This document shows positions 18,211 to 26,419 of a DNA stretch of 64,000 nt, one piece after another. The notes below the pieces were generated by a model. That model saw only the letters and a program-made list of their open reading frames with translations. It was not told where the DNA came from and did not search any database. The DNA is from Streptomyces sp. BK340 (GTDB lineage Bacteria; Actinomycetota; Actinomycetes; Streptomycetales; Streptomycetaceae). How positions within the stretch are numbered: the stretch's first letter is position 1; each line of letters begins with the position of its first letter. Location: the NCBI RefSeq assembly GCF_007827595.1, contig NZ_VISR01000029.1, positions 1-64,000 of the forward strand. Reading direction: 5' to 3'. The position numbers and the translations under genes were made by a program.

Positions 18211-19053
18211 GTGTCTGACTCCCTTAACGCCCCCGAAGCCTCCCGGTCCGGTGCTGCCGAGCCGGTGTCGTCGCATGTTCCCGGTGTGTCCGTCCGGCAC
18301 AGCCGGACCAAGGGGGAGCCGCGGTTCCCGGACGGGCCCAAGGCCGATCCCGCCGGGTCGCACTTCGAGCGGCGGATCCGGAGCTTCCAGCCGCGCCGGA
18401 GCCGGGTGACGGCCGGGCAGGCGGACGCGCTGCAGCGGCTGTGGCCCCAGTGGGGGCTGGACATCGACGGGCAGTGCGTCATCGATCTCGGCGAGCTGTT
18501 CGGGAACGACAGGCCCGTCGTGCTGGAGATCGGGTTCGGCATGGGCGAGGCCACCGCGCAGATGGCCGCCGGGGACCCGGACACGAACGTCCTCGCCGTG
18601 GACGTGCACACGCCGGGGCAGGGGAACCTGCTCAATCTGGCCGACCGGAACGGGCTGTCCAACGTCCGGGTCGGCAACGGGGACGCGATCATCCTGCTCC
18701 GGGAGATGCTCCGGCCCGACTCGCTCGACGGGCTGCGCGTGTACTTCCCGGACCCCTGGCCCAAGAAGCGGCACCACAAGCGGCGGCTGATCCAGCCCGA
18801 GTTCCTGTCGCTGGCCGCGACCCGGCTGAAGCCCGGAGCGATCGTGCACTGCGCGACGGACTGGGAGCCGTACGCCGAGCAGATGCTCGAAGTGCTCGCC
18901 GCGCACCCCGACTTCGAGAACACCCAGGCCGACGGCGGTTTCTCGCCGCGTCCCGAGTTCCGGCCGCTGACCCGTTTCGAGGGGCAGGGACTGGACAAGG
19001 GACATGTGGTGAACGATCTGCTGTTCCGTCGCGTACCGCATCAGCAGCAGTAG
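18211..19053 (+). CDS. trmB: tRNA (guanine-N7-)-methyltransferase
   Basis: 280 residues. The SAM-binding motif VLEIGFGMGEAT, the family signature YFPDPWPKKRHHKRRLI and ATDWEPYAEQML are all intact, so it should methylate G46 in the tRNA variable loop. The first ~55 residues are a low-complexity actinobacterial extension. GTG 18211 (MSDSLNAPEA) gives that usual extended form. It has its own promoter space after the lhgO terminator and lies 37 bp before the PrsW-type gene, so these two may be co-transcribed. Confidence 0.95.
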   Translation: MSDSLNAPEASRSGAAEPVSSHVPGVSVRHSRTKGEPRFPDGPKADPAGSHFERRIRSFQPRRSRVTAGQADALQRLWPQWGLDIDGQCVIDLGELFGNDRPVVLEIGFGMGEATAQMAAGDPDTNVLAVDVHTPGQGNLLNLADRNGLSNVRVGNGDAIILLREMLRPDSLDGLRVYFPDPWPKKRHHKRRLIQPEFLSLAATRLKPGAIVHCATDWEPYAEQMLEVLAAHPDFENTQADGGFSPRPEFRPLTRFEGQGLDKGHVVNDLLFRRVPHQQQ

Positions 19054-19090
19054 CAGCCCCCTTCGTCCTGTCATCGTTAGGGTCGATGCC

Positions 19091-20392
19091 GTGGCCATCA
19101 GTCCTCCGTACCCGACCTACTCCCCCGGCCCCGGAAGCGGAGCGCATCCGCACTGGTGGCAGCGCCGGTGGGTGCGCTACGGAGCGCTGATCACGCTGCT
19201 TGCGCTGTCCGGCCTGGTGATCCTCGCGCTGGTGCGCCGGCAGACCGGCACGGAGGGATTCCTGGTCGGGCTGGGCCTCGCCGTGCTGCCCGTGCCCTGG
19301 CTCATAGCCGCCTTCCGCTGGCTGGACCGGGTCGAACCGGGCCCCTGGCGGAATCTGGTCTTCGCGTTCGCCTGGGGCGCCTGTGCGGCTGCGCTGATCG
19401 CCATCGTCGCGAACAGTTTCGCCACGAAGTGGATCGCCACCTCGACCGCCGACCCCGCCAGTGCCGACACCCTGGGCGCGACCGTGATCGCGCCCATAGT
19501 GGAGGAGTCCGCCAAGGCCGCGTCCGTGCTGCTGGTCTTCCTCTTCCGCAGGCGCGACTTCACCGGGATCGTCGACGGTGTCGTGATAGCCGGGGTCACC
19601 GCCACCGGGTTCGCGTTCACCGAGAACATCCTCTACCTGGGCACGGCCTTCGGGACCGACCAGCTCACCGGTGACAGCGGCATCGCCTCCGTCACCGCCG
19701 CCACCTTCTTCGTGCGCATCGTGATGTCCCCGTTCGCGCATCCCCTGTTCACCGTGCTGACCGGCATCGGCTTCGGGATCTCCGCGCTCTCCTCGGAACG
19801 GCAGCACGCCAGGCGCGCCCTGCTTCCGCTCGGCGGGCTGCTGCTCGCGATGAGCATGCACGCGTTCTGGAACGGCTCCTCGTCCTTCGGCGAGTTCGGG
19901 TTCTTCGCCGTCTACGGCGCCTTCATGCTGCCCGCCTTCGGGCTGCTGACGTGGCTCGCGATCTGGACGCGGCAGCGGGAGCTGCGCACCGTGCGGGAGG
20001 AGCTGCCGGCGTATGTGTACGCCGGGTGGCTGGGGCCGGCCGAGCCGTTCGTGCTCGGGTCGATGCGGGCGCGGCGGACGGCCCGGGACCACGCCCGCCG
20101 GCACTTCGGCGGGCGGCCCGCGGCCCGGGCCGTGGCGCAGTACGAGGCGTACGCCACCTCGCTGGCGTTCCTGCGGCACCGGGGGCGGCGGGGGCGGGCC
20201 GGGGCCGACTTCGTCGTACGGGAGCAGGAACTGCTCGCCGAGCTGTGGCAGCGCAGGGGCGTCGCCCGGCCCGCTCTGGAGTACGCGGCGAGGGTGTCCG
20301 CGCCGGCCCGGCCGTTGTACGCGGCGCCGGCGCCCTACTGGTACGGCCGGCCGGCGGCACCCCACCCCGCCCACAACCCGTATCGGTCCTAG
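19091..20392 (+). CDS. PrsW-family intramembrane metalloprotease
   Basis: 433 residues with about eight membrane segments between residues 20 and 300 and a hydrophilic C-terminal tail. PrsW signatures are present in order: APIVEESAKA, GFAFTENILY, FAHPLFTVLTG and MSMHAFWNG, supplying the Glu and His residues expected at the metal site. In Bacillus PrsW cleaves the anti-sigma factor RsiW; here a substrate is unknown, although several membrane or fused anti-sigma proteins are encoded in the window. GTG 19091 is the first start in frame after trmB. The tail, rich in Arg, Ala and Tyr, is typical of streptomycete homologues. Confidence 0.85.
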   Translation: MAISPPYPTYSPGPGSGAHPHWWQRRWVRYGALITLLALSGLVILALVRRQTGTEGFLVGLGLAVLPVPWLIAAFRWLDRVEPGPWRNLVFAFAWGACAAALIAIVANSFATKWIATSTADPASADTLGATVIAPIVEESAKAASVLLVFLFRRRDFTGIVDGVVIAGVTATGFAFTENILYLGTAFGTDQLTGDSGIASVTAATFFVRIVMSPFAHPLFTVLTGIGFGISALSSERQHARRALLPLGGLLLAMSMHAFWNGSSSFGEFGFFAVYGAFMLPAFGLLTWLAIWTRQRELRTVREELPAYVYAGWLGPAEPFVLGSMRARRTARDHARRHFGGRPAARAVAQYEAYATSLAFLRHRGRRGRAGADFVVREQELLAELWQRRGVARPALEYAARVSAPARPLYAAPAPYWYGRPAAPHPAHNPYRS

Positions 20393-20431
20393 CCGTACCG
20401 GCTGCGCGAGGTCCGGCACCACCGGCTCACG

Positions 20432-20522
20432 CCCGTCACGGCCGAGCGCCGTCACGGCCGAGCGCCGTCACGGCCGAGCGCCGTCACGGCCGAGCGCCGT
20501 CACGGCCGAGCGCCGTCACGGC
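20432..20522. repeat. 16-bp tandem repeat, six copies
   Basis: GTCACG recurs at 20435, 20451, 20467, 20483, 20499 and 20515, an exact 16-bp period. Each unit contains the palindrome GCCGTCACGGC. The array fills the gap between two convergent genes and could act as a bidirectional terminator as well as a variable-number repeat. Confidence 0.9.
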
Positions 20523-20535
20523 GCAGGCCGGGAGA

Positions 20536-21492
20536 TCAGGCGGAAGCCTCGGTCAGGCGGTCCACTTCCTCCTTGGCCAGCACCAGCTCCCCCACCCCCA
20601 GCAGCGCCGGCAACTGCTCCACCGTCCGCGCCGACGCGATCGGGGCCGTCACCGTCGGCTGGGCGGCCAGCCAGGCGAGGGCGACCGTGGCGACGGGGGC
20701 CTCGTGGGCTGCGGCGATCTCGTCCAGGGCGGTGAGGACCCGCCGGCCGCGCTCGGACTCCAGGTGCTTGGCTGCCGAACCGGCGCGGGCGCTCTCGACC
20801 GCCGCACCGGGGCGGTACTTCCCGGTGAGGAACCCGGAGGCGAGGGCGAAGTACGGGACAGCCGCGAGGCCCTCACGGCCGGCGAGGTCCTGCAGCGGGC
20901 CCTCGTAGGTGTCGCGGGAGACCAGGTTGTAGTGGGGTTGGAGGGCGACGTACCGGGCCAGGCCCTCGCGGTCGGAGAAGTCCAGGGAGGCCTGGAGGCG
21001 CTCCGGCGAGATGTTCGAGGCGGCGATGTGCCGGACCTTGCCCGCCTTCACCAGCTCGTCGAGGGCGCCGATGATCTCCTCGACCGGCACCTCGGGGTTG
21101 TCGAAGTGGGTGTAGTAGAGGTCGATGTAGTCGGTGTCCAGGCGGCGCAGGGAGGCGTCGGCTGCCGCCTTGATGTTGGCCGCGCTCAGGCCCTGGTACT
21201 CGGGGTGCTGGCTGACCTTGGTCGCGATCACGACGTCGGAGCGGTTACCGCGGGCCTTGACCCACTTGCCGATGATCGTCTCGGACTCCCCGCCCTTGTT
21301 GCCCTCGATCCACGCCGAGTAGGCGTCGGCGGTGTCGACGAAGTTGCCGCCGGCGGCCGTGTAGGCGTCGAGGACGGCGAAGGAGGTCTCCTCGTCGGCG
21401 GTCCAGCCGAAGACGTTGCCGCCGAGGGCGAGGGGGAAGACCTGGAGGCCGGAGGAGCCGAGTGTGCGCAGGGAAGCGTGAGAGCCGTTCAT
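20536..21492 (-). CDS. Aldo/keto reductase
   Basis: 318 residues, a complete (beta/alpha)8 oxidoreductase of the AKR family. NFVDTADAYS supplies the catalytic Asp and Tyr, VIATKVSQHP the Lys, and DLYYTHFDN the His. The C-terminal GRRVLTALDEIA and ASARTVEQL regions fit NADPH binding. Substrate cannot be inferred; such enzymes reduce carbonyls. It is monocistronic, convergent with the PrsW-type gene, and separated by 117 bp from the M23 peptidase gene on the same strand. Confidence 0.85.
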   Translation of the reverse strand: MNGSHASLRTLGSSGLQVFPLALGGNVFGWTADEETSFAVLDAYTAAGGNFVDTADAYSAWIEGNKGGESETIIGKWVKARGNRSDVVIATKVSQHPEYQGLSAANIKAAADASLRRLDTDYIDLYYTHFDNPEVPVEEIIGALDELVKAGKVRHIAASNISPERLQASLDFSDREGLARYVALQPHYNLVSRDTYEGPLQDLAGREGLAAVPYFALASGFLTGKYRPGAAVESARAGSAAKHLESERGRRVLTALDEIAAAHEAPVATVALAWLAAQPTVTAPIASARTVEQLPALLGVGELVLAKEEVDRLTEASA

Positions 21493-21608
21493 GCTTCAGT
21501 TCAACGATCACTCCCGTCCCGCCCATTCCGGGATTGCTGCGAACGGAGTGCGAACAGGTGGGCCGGGGACCGGATGAGGGATGAATCAGGCACGGGCCGG
21601 CGGGCCGC

Positions 21609-22637
21609 TCAGGGGGTGAGGCCCTTGCCGCGCAGCCACGTCATCGGGTCGATGCCGGTGGCCTGCCCGCCCGGGTGGACCTCCAGGTGGAGGTGCGGGC
21701 CGGTGACGTTGCCGGTGGCGCCGACGCGGCCGATGACGTCGCCGGTGCTGACCTTCTGACCGACGGAGACACCGATCGAGGACTGGTGGCAGAACCACAG
21801 CTCGGTGCCGTCGTCCAGGGTGAGGACGGTGCGGTAGCCGTAGGCGCCGGCCCAGCCCGCCTGGGTGATGGTGCCGCTGTGGATGGCCTTGATGAGGGTG
21901 CCGGTGGGCGCGGCGAAGTCGAGGCCGGTGTGGTAGCCGGAGGACCACATCGATCCGGGCTGGCCGAAGGTGCCGGTGATCGTGTACGAGACGACCGGGA
22001 GCTTGTACTGCTTGGCCAGCTCGGCCAGGCGCTCTTCCTCGGCCTTCTTCTTGGCCGCGGCCTCGGCCTCCTTCTTGGCCTCGGCGGCCTTGGCCGAGGC
22101 GGCCTTCTGCGCCTTGGCGGCCGCTTCGGCGGCCTGCTTCTCGGCGGCGGCCGCCGCCACCGCGGTGGCCTTGGTGTCGGCCTTGCTCTGCTGCTGCTCG
22201 GCCTGGGCCATGATGCGGTTGCGCAGGGCCTCGCCCGCGTCGCCCTGGTCGCTGTCGGCGTCGGTCGTGCCGACGTTGCTCAGCGAGGCCGTGGTGGCCT
22301 TGGACGCGTCGGAGGACCCGCCGTCGAACAGGGAGCCGACGGAGTCCAGGTCGGGCATGGAGATGGAGACCGGCGGCTTGCCGGTGTGGGCGCTGGCCAT
22401 GCCGCCCGCGCCGACGGCGGCGATGACACCGACGCCGAGGACCGTGGAGCTGCGGGCGAGTCCGCCGCCGCGCTGCTTCGCGACGCGGTGCCGCCCGCGT
22501 ACCGGCCGTATGGACTCCTCGGTGGGGTTCCACTCTTCCCAGGGGCCCTCGTCGGTGCGCTGAGCGCCGAAGTAACTGAACGTCTCGGTCTCGCTCGGCA
22601 TGAACGGGGCTTCTGGGGCAGGCCGGTTGGACGCCAC
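21609..22637 (-). CDS. M23 (LytM-like) peptidase, membrane-anchored, with Ala/Lys-rich coiled coil
   Basis: 342 residues. A ~60-residue cytoplasmic N-terminus precedes one membrane segment (about 64-83), then an Ala/Lys/Glu-rich coiled coil (about 135-210) and a C-terminal M23 domain (about 220-342) with zinc ligands in GYHTGLDF and HLHLEV. It probably cleaves peptidoglycan cross-links outside the membrane. GTG 22637 (MASNRPAPEA) is preceded by GGAAAGGAG. A c-di-AMP riboswitch lies immediately upstream on the same strand, so expression should respond to c-di-AMP, as for other streptomycete cell-wall hydrolases. Confidence 0.9.
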   Translation of the reverse strand: MASNRPAPEAPFMPSETETFSYFGAQRTDEGPWEEWNPTEESIRPVRGRHRVAKQRGGGLARSSTVLGVGVIAAVGAGGMASAHTGKPPVSISMPDLDSVGSLFDGGSSDASKATTASLSNVGTTDADSDQGDAGEALRNRIMAQAEQQQSKADTKATAVAAAAAEKQAAEAAAKAQKAASAKAAEAKKEAEAAAKKKAEEERLAELAKQYKLPVVSYTITGTFGQPGSMWSSGYHTGLDFAAPTGTLIKAIHSGTITQAGWAGAYGYRTVLTLDDGTELWFCHQSSIGVSVGQKVSTGDVIGRVGATGNVTGPHLHLEVHPGGQATGIDPMTWLRGKGLTP

Positions 22638-22654
22638 GAAGGCGCACTCCTTTC

Positions 22655-22800
22655 CTTCCTCCGCCTACCGGGTTAGCTGACGGGTTCGGAGCAGGAAGGT
22701 CTCCTACGCGCGTATACCTGCCGTGCTTCCACGGCGGCATCCGCGTGATTCACCCCAAGGTGGTGGTTCCCCGGTTCCCTTGCGGGATTCGGCGCGTGCG
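22655..22800 (-). promoter_or_regulatory. Cyclic di-AMP (ydaO/yuaA) riboswitch
   Basis: On the minus strand the conserved blocks occur in order: CGCCGAATCC, GGGGAACCA, TTGGGGTGAATC, a variable stem-loop, CTTCCTGCTCCGAACCCG, CAGCTAACC and CGGTAGGCGG, ending about 18 bases before the M23 start codon. The first and last blocks pair to form P1. In actinobacteria this class usually reduces expression of cell-wall lytic enzymes when c-di-AMP is high. The rest of the 22638-23045 gap holds the promoter; no other feature is seen. Confidence 0.93.
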
Positions 22801-23045
22801 CACGGAGCCGCCTCTTGTGACGGCTGGGACGACCGCGCTGCGTTATCGAACGTTAATAGACCCGGACGTCAGATTCCAAGCCGTTCTGCTTGATCATTAA
22901 CGGATTTCGGGGCGGACGTAGGCGTCACGACCGGTGGAAAACGGGCGAGTTGACCGACGTCCAGGAGTCTCGGCAGTTTTGATGGTGTCTCAGATGTTAT
23001 GCGGAGGGCGTCCGTCCGATCACCTTGGGTGACACCGGCAGGATG

Positions 23046-24242
23046 TCAGGGCCGCCGTACGGCCAGCAGCGCCATGTCGTCCGCCATCCCGCCCCCGGAG
23101 TGCCTTCGCACCTCCGCGGCGAGGCGGCCGAGCAGGGAGCGGGGGTCGGGGAAGCGGCGTCCGGCGAGCCGGCGCGGCGGGTCGTAGAAGCGGCCGTGGG
23201 CGTCACGGGCCTCGGACAGGCCGTCCGTGTAGAGCAGCAGGGTGGCGCCGCTCGGGAAGCCGGACTCGGTCGCGCGGTCGGGCCACCGGCCGAGGTCCGC
23301 CATGCCGAGCGGCAGCGCGGGATCACGCGCCGCCAGCGTGCGCAGGGTGCCGTCCTCGTGCAACAGCAGCGGTGGCGGGTGGCCGCGGTTGACGATCCGG
23401 ACCACACCGTCGCCGCTGCCGCCGTGCGGCAGTTCGGCGAGGACGGCGGTGGTGAAGCCCTCGAAGGCGTCGATCCCGTCCCGCCGGGTGCCCTCGCGGG
23501 CCAGGGCCCGCTCCAGCCGCGCGGCCACCGCCTCCAGCGTGGCCTCCTGCTCGGCGGCCTCCCGGAACGCCCCGATGACCACGGCCACGGCCGCGACCGC
23601 GCCCATGCCCTTGCCGCGCACGTCCCCGACGACCAGCCGTACCCCGTGCGGGCTGTCCTGCACCGCGTACAGGTCACCGCCGATGAAGGCGTCCTCCTGC
23701 GCCGCCTCGTACCGGGCCGCGATGTCGAAGCCGGCGATGCGGTCGTCCGGTTCGGGCAGGACGGCCCGCTGGGCGGCCTCGGCGATCTCCCGGGCGGAGG
23801 CGAGCCGCCGGTCGCCGAGGCGCAGGACACGGTTGATGGTGGCGGCCAGCACGGCGACCGTGGCCACGGTGACGACCTCCGTGATCGTGTGCACGTCCAT
23901 GGCGGGATCGAACTGGGTGCGGGCGACGACGGTGGCCGCCAGGGCGGCGAGGCCGGTGAGGAGCGTGGTGCGCAGCGACGACAGGGGCGCGGCGATCAGT
24001 GGGGCGGCCGTGAAGAAGGGCACGGCGGTGAAGGCGCGCGGGGTGAGCAGGTCGTACCCGATCCCGGCGGCGATCAGGAGGGCGGGCAGGGCGCGGGCCA
24101 GGGCTCGCGGGGTGGGCGGGCGGACGCGGTGGCCGTCCGGCGGCAGGGGTGCGCGGTCCGGGCCGGCGTCCAGGCCGGGCTCGCCCGGGAGTCGGCCGTC
24201 GGCCCAGGCGTACGGGCTCTCCTCCAGCTCACCAGGGCGCAC
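23046..24242 (-). CDS. Membrane-anchored SpoIIE-type PP2C phosphatase
   Basis: About 398 residues. Three or four hydrophobic segments near residues 45-160 precede a PP2C domain (about 180-395) with GGDLYAV, GDVRGKGMGAVA, TDGLSEARD and DDMALLAV. It should be an integral-membrane RsbU-like phosphatase acting on an anti-anti-sigma factor. GTG 24242 (VRPGELEES) with GGGAG upstream is preferred; the longer frame to 24344 starts in low-complexity sequence. No partner gene is adjacent, and it lies upstream of the riboswitch on the same strand. Confidence 0.82.
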   Translation of the reverse strand: MRPGELEESPYAWADGRLPGEPGLDAGPDRAPLPPDGHRVRPPTPRALARALPALLIAAGIGYDLLTPRAFTAVPFFTAAPLIAAPLSSLRTTLLTGLAALAATVVARTQFDPAMDVHTITEVVTVATVAVLAATINRVLRLGDRRLASAREIAEAAQRAVLPEPDDRIAGFDIAARYEAAQEDAFIGGDLYAVQDSPHGVRLVVGDVRGKGMGAVAAVAVVIGAFREAAEQEATLEAVAARLERALAREGTRRDGIDAFEGFTTAVLAELPHGGSGDGVVRIVNRGHPPPLLLHEDGTLRTLAARDPALPLGMADLGRWPDRATESGFPSGATLLLYTDGLSEARDAHGRFYDPPRRLAGRRFPDPRSLLGRLAAEVRRHSGGGMADDMALLAVRRP

Positions 24243-24397
24243 TGCTCGTCTCCCGTGTCCTTGACCTGCGTCCAGCGTGGCGGGAGCGGAAAGGGCGGGC
24301 GACTGCTGTGGACCGAGCGGATGACCGACTGTGACGCATGCCACTCTACGTTCCGCCGAGGGATGCCCTGCGTTTCACCGGGGGACGCCGGGAAACA

Positions 24398-24435
24398 CTC
24401 AGGGCCGGAATCCATTGCTGGATTCCGGCCCTGAG
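24398..24435 (-). terminator. Terminator of the initiator tRNA gene
   Basis: A perfect 17-bp stem (24398-24414 with 24419-24435) closes a four-base loop. On the minus strand it begins seven bases after the tRNA 3' end and is followed by TGTTTCCC, the form of an intrinsic terminator. Confidence 0.9.
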
Positions 24436-24442
24436 CCTTCAG

Positions 24443-24516
24443 TAGCGGGGACAGGATTTGAACCTGCGACCTCTGGGTTATGAGCCCAGCGAGCTACCGA
24501 GCTGCTCCACCCCGCG
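24443..24516 (-). tRNA. Initiator tRNA-fMet (CAT)
   Basis: 74 nt with a full cloverleaf. The anticodon loop is CTCATAA, flanked by the three G-C pairs GGG/CCC typical of initiator tRNA, and the first acceptor position is an unpaired C opposite T, a second initiator hallmark. The T-loop is GGTTCAAATCC. CCA is not encoded. Confidence 0.93.
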
Positions 24517-24581
24517 TCGTTGTGTCTCAAGCATACGCCATCCGCAGGACACGATGCGCACAGGTATCCGCGAGGTGTCGC

Positions 24582-25715
24582 TCAGGGCAGCAGGTGGGCG
24601 TTCGGCTCCTTCGCCAGGGCCTCGTACTCCGGCAGCACCACGGCCGCCACACCCGCGCTCTGCAGCACCCCGGTCCCGTCCGCCGCCGTCACGAAGGTGT
24701 CCGGCTCCCGCCAGGCCGTCACCACCCGCCGTACGCCCGCCCGCAGGATCAGCTCGGCGCAGGGGGCGGGGCGGGAGGCGCGGCGGGTGCAGGGCTCCAG
24801 GCTGCTGTAGACGGTGGCGCCGGGCAGCCGCGGGTCGGCGGGGTCGATCTTCGCGAGGGCCGCCTCCTCCGCGTGCACCACGGCGTCGCCGCCCTCGCGC
24901 GAGTGACCGCGGGCCAGCTCCGCGCCGTCGGCCGCGACCACCACGGCCCCGACACTGAAGGCGGTCCGCGAGGGCGGGCACAGGGCGGCGAGTTCGCAGG
25001 CGGTGCGCAGCCAGTGGCGGTCGGCGGCGACGGGTTCCGGGCCGGTGCCGGGTGCGGTGGGCTCGTAGTGCATGAGGACGACATCCTCGATCCGGCGGGT
25101 CTCGGTGAGGCGGAGCCGGCCGCCCTGGTACGCCCCCGGGCCGAACAGGCGCGGAGCCGCCGGGTCGCCGACGAACAGCGGGGCGAGGACCAGCTGGACC
25201 TCGTCGGCGAGGCCCTGCTGGAGCAGCTGGGTGTGGACGGTGCCGCCGCCCTCGACCATCAGACGCCGCACCCCGCGCACGTCGTGCAGGTGCTCCAGCA
25301 GGGCGCGCCAGTCGAGGCCGGGGCCGAGGGAGACCACGTCGGCGGTCCCGCCGAGGGCGCGGGCGGCCCGCTCGCAGCCCTCGTCCGTCGTGTACACGAG
25401 CTTCTCGCCGCCGGTGTGCCAGAACTTGGCGGCCGGGTCGAGGTCGCCGGATGCGGTGACGGTGACCTTCAGGGGGTATTCGGGCCGGCCGTCGGCGGTG
25501 CGGGCCGCCCTTCGCGCGGGTGAGTTCACCAGCAGGCGCGGGTTGTCGGCACGGATGGTGCCGGCGCCGATCAGGATGGCGTCGACCGAGGCCCGTACCT
25601 CGTCGACCCGGTCGAAGTCGGCCGGGCTGGAGAGCAGGAGCCGGTCGGGGCCGGTGTCGTCCAGGTAGCCGTCGAGGGAGACGGCGGCGGACAGCAGGAC
25701 GTACGGGTACGGCAT
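24582..25715 (-). CDS. RibD-like bifunctional pyrimidine reductase/deaminase with permuted domains
   Basis: 377 residues. The N-terminal two-thirds (about 1-225) is a RibD-C/DHFR-like reductase (ILIGAGTIRADNPRLLV, LMVEGGGTVH); the C-terminal part (about 235-375) is a cytidine-deaminase-like domain with HAEEAAL and SLEPC...PAPC zinc ligands. In classical RibD the deaminase comes first, so the order is reversed. The expected reaction is conversion of the GTP cyclohydrolase II product toward the ribitylamino-pyrimidine of riboflavin synthesis. It is divergent from a MarR regulator that precedes ribA; the three probably form one regulated unit. It could instead serve a deazapurine or flavin-analogue pathway. 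Confidence 0.82.
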   Translation of the reverse strand: MPYPYVLLSAAVSLDGYLDDTGPDRLLLSSPADFDRVDEVRASVDAILIGAGTIRADNPRLLVNSPARRAARTADGRPEYPLKVTVTASGDLDPAAKFWHTGGEKLVYTTDEGCERAARALGGTADVVSLGPGLDWRALLEHLHDVRGVRRLMVEGGGTVHTQLLQQGLADEVQLVLAPLFVGDPAAPRLFGPGAYQGGRLRLTETRRIEDVVLMHYEPTAPGTGPEPVAADRHWLRTACELAALCPPSRTAFSVGAVVVAADGAELARGHSREGGDAVVHAEEAALAKIDPADPRLPGATVYSSLEPCTRRASRPAPCAELILRAGVRRVVTAWREPDTFVTAADGTGVLQSAGVAAVVLPEYEALAKEPNAHLLP

Positions 25716-25790
25716 CGGCGCGGTCTCCCTGGCGAGCGGTCACGACCTGGAGGTCTTGGTTCAAGTTTGAAACAAACTTACACTGGCTGC
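25716..25790. promoter_or_regulatory. Divergent ribD-like/marR promoter with MarR-like palindromes
   Basis: The palindromes TTCAAGTTTGAA (25760-25771) and GTTTGAAACAAAC (25765-25777) overlap within 31 bp of the marR start. The site is AT-rich against a GC-rich background and resembles boxes ahead of ribA at 26341-26398. Confidence 0.6.
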
Positions 25791-26321
25791 ATGACGACCC
25801 GCTGGCTCACCCCCGAGGAGCAGCGCGCCTGGCGCGCCTTCATCGCCGCCTCCCAGCTCCTGGAGGACGCGATCGACCGGCAGCTCCAGCAGGAGGCCGG
25901 CATGCCCCACCTGTTCTACTCCGTGCTGGCCAACCTCTCCGAGGCGCCCGACCGGCGCCTGCGCATGACCGACCTCGCCGAGACGCTGAAGATCACGCGC
26001 AGCAGACTGACGTACGCGGTGACCCGGCTGGAGCGGGACGGGCTGGTGCGGCGCGAGGACTGCCGCTGGGACAAGCGCAGCAGCCTCGCGGTGCTGACCG
26101 ACGAGGGGGTGGCCGTACTGGAGCGTACGGCGCCCGGGCATGTCGAGACGGTCCGCGCGACCCTGTTCGACCGGCTCACACCCGAGCAGGTGGGGCAGCT
26201 GGAGGAGATCTGCACGGGGATCACGCGCGGACTGCAGGGCGACGACACCGAGGCCGGTGCGGGCGACGTCCCGTGGCGGCGCCGGTCGTCCTGTTCCTCG
26301 TCCCCGCCGGCCGACTCCTGA
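25791..26321 (+). CDS. MarR-family regulator of the riboflavin-type cassette
   Basis: 176 residues. The winged helix lies near residues 55-105 (RLRMTDLAETLKITRSRLTY, then CRWDKRSSLAVLT). ATG 25791 (MTTRWLTPEEQRAW) is preferred to the frame start at 25767, which would lie inside the operator. It sits between the RibD-like gene (divergent) and ribA (same strand, 98 bp). Related palindromes in both promoters suggest it controls both. The effector may be a flavin or pathway intermediate; that is inference. The last ~15 residues are disordered and Arg/Ser-rich. Confidence 0.87.
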   Translation: MTTRWLTPEEQRAWRAFIAASQLLEDAIDRQLQQEAGMPHLFYSVLANLSEAPDRRLRMTDLAETLKITRSRLTYAVTRLERDGLVRREDCRWDKRSSLAVLTDEGVAVLERTAPGHVETVRATLFDRLTPEQVGQLEEICTGITRGLQGDDTEAGAGDVPWRRRSSCSSSPPADS

Positions 26322-26340
26322 ACCGCACCCGAAACCAATT

Positions 26341-26398
26341 GCTTTAACTTTTAAGCATGGGGTAGGGTCCCTGCGACCGACTGCTTCAAATATGAAGC
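26341..26398 (+). promoter_or_regulatory. Two palindromic boxes upstream of ribA
   Basis: GCTTTAACTTTTAAGC (26341-26356) and GCTTCAAATATGAAGC (26383-26398) are imperfect inverted repeats 42 bp apart. The second lies 21 bp before the start codon, close to the ribosome site CGGAGG. Both share the TTCAA/TTGAA-type half-sites of the marR promoter, so control by the adjacent MarR protein is likely. Confidence 0.6.
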
Positions 26399-26419
26399 AA
26401 GCTCACTCGGAGGACCTGC

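Noticed and set aside
20432..20522. CRISPR-like short repeats
   Set aside because: Repeats of 16 bp directly abut each other with no spacers.
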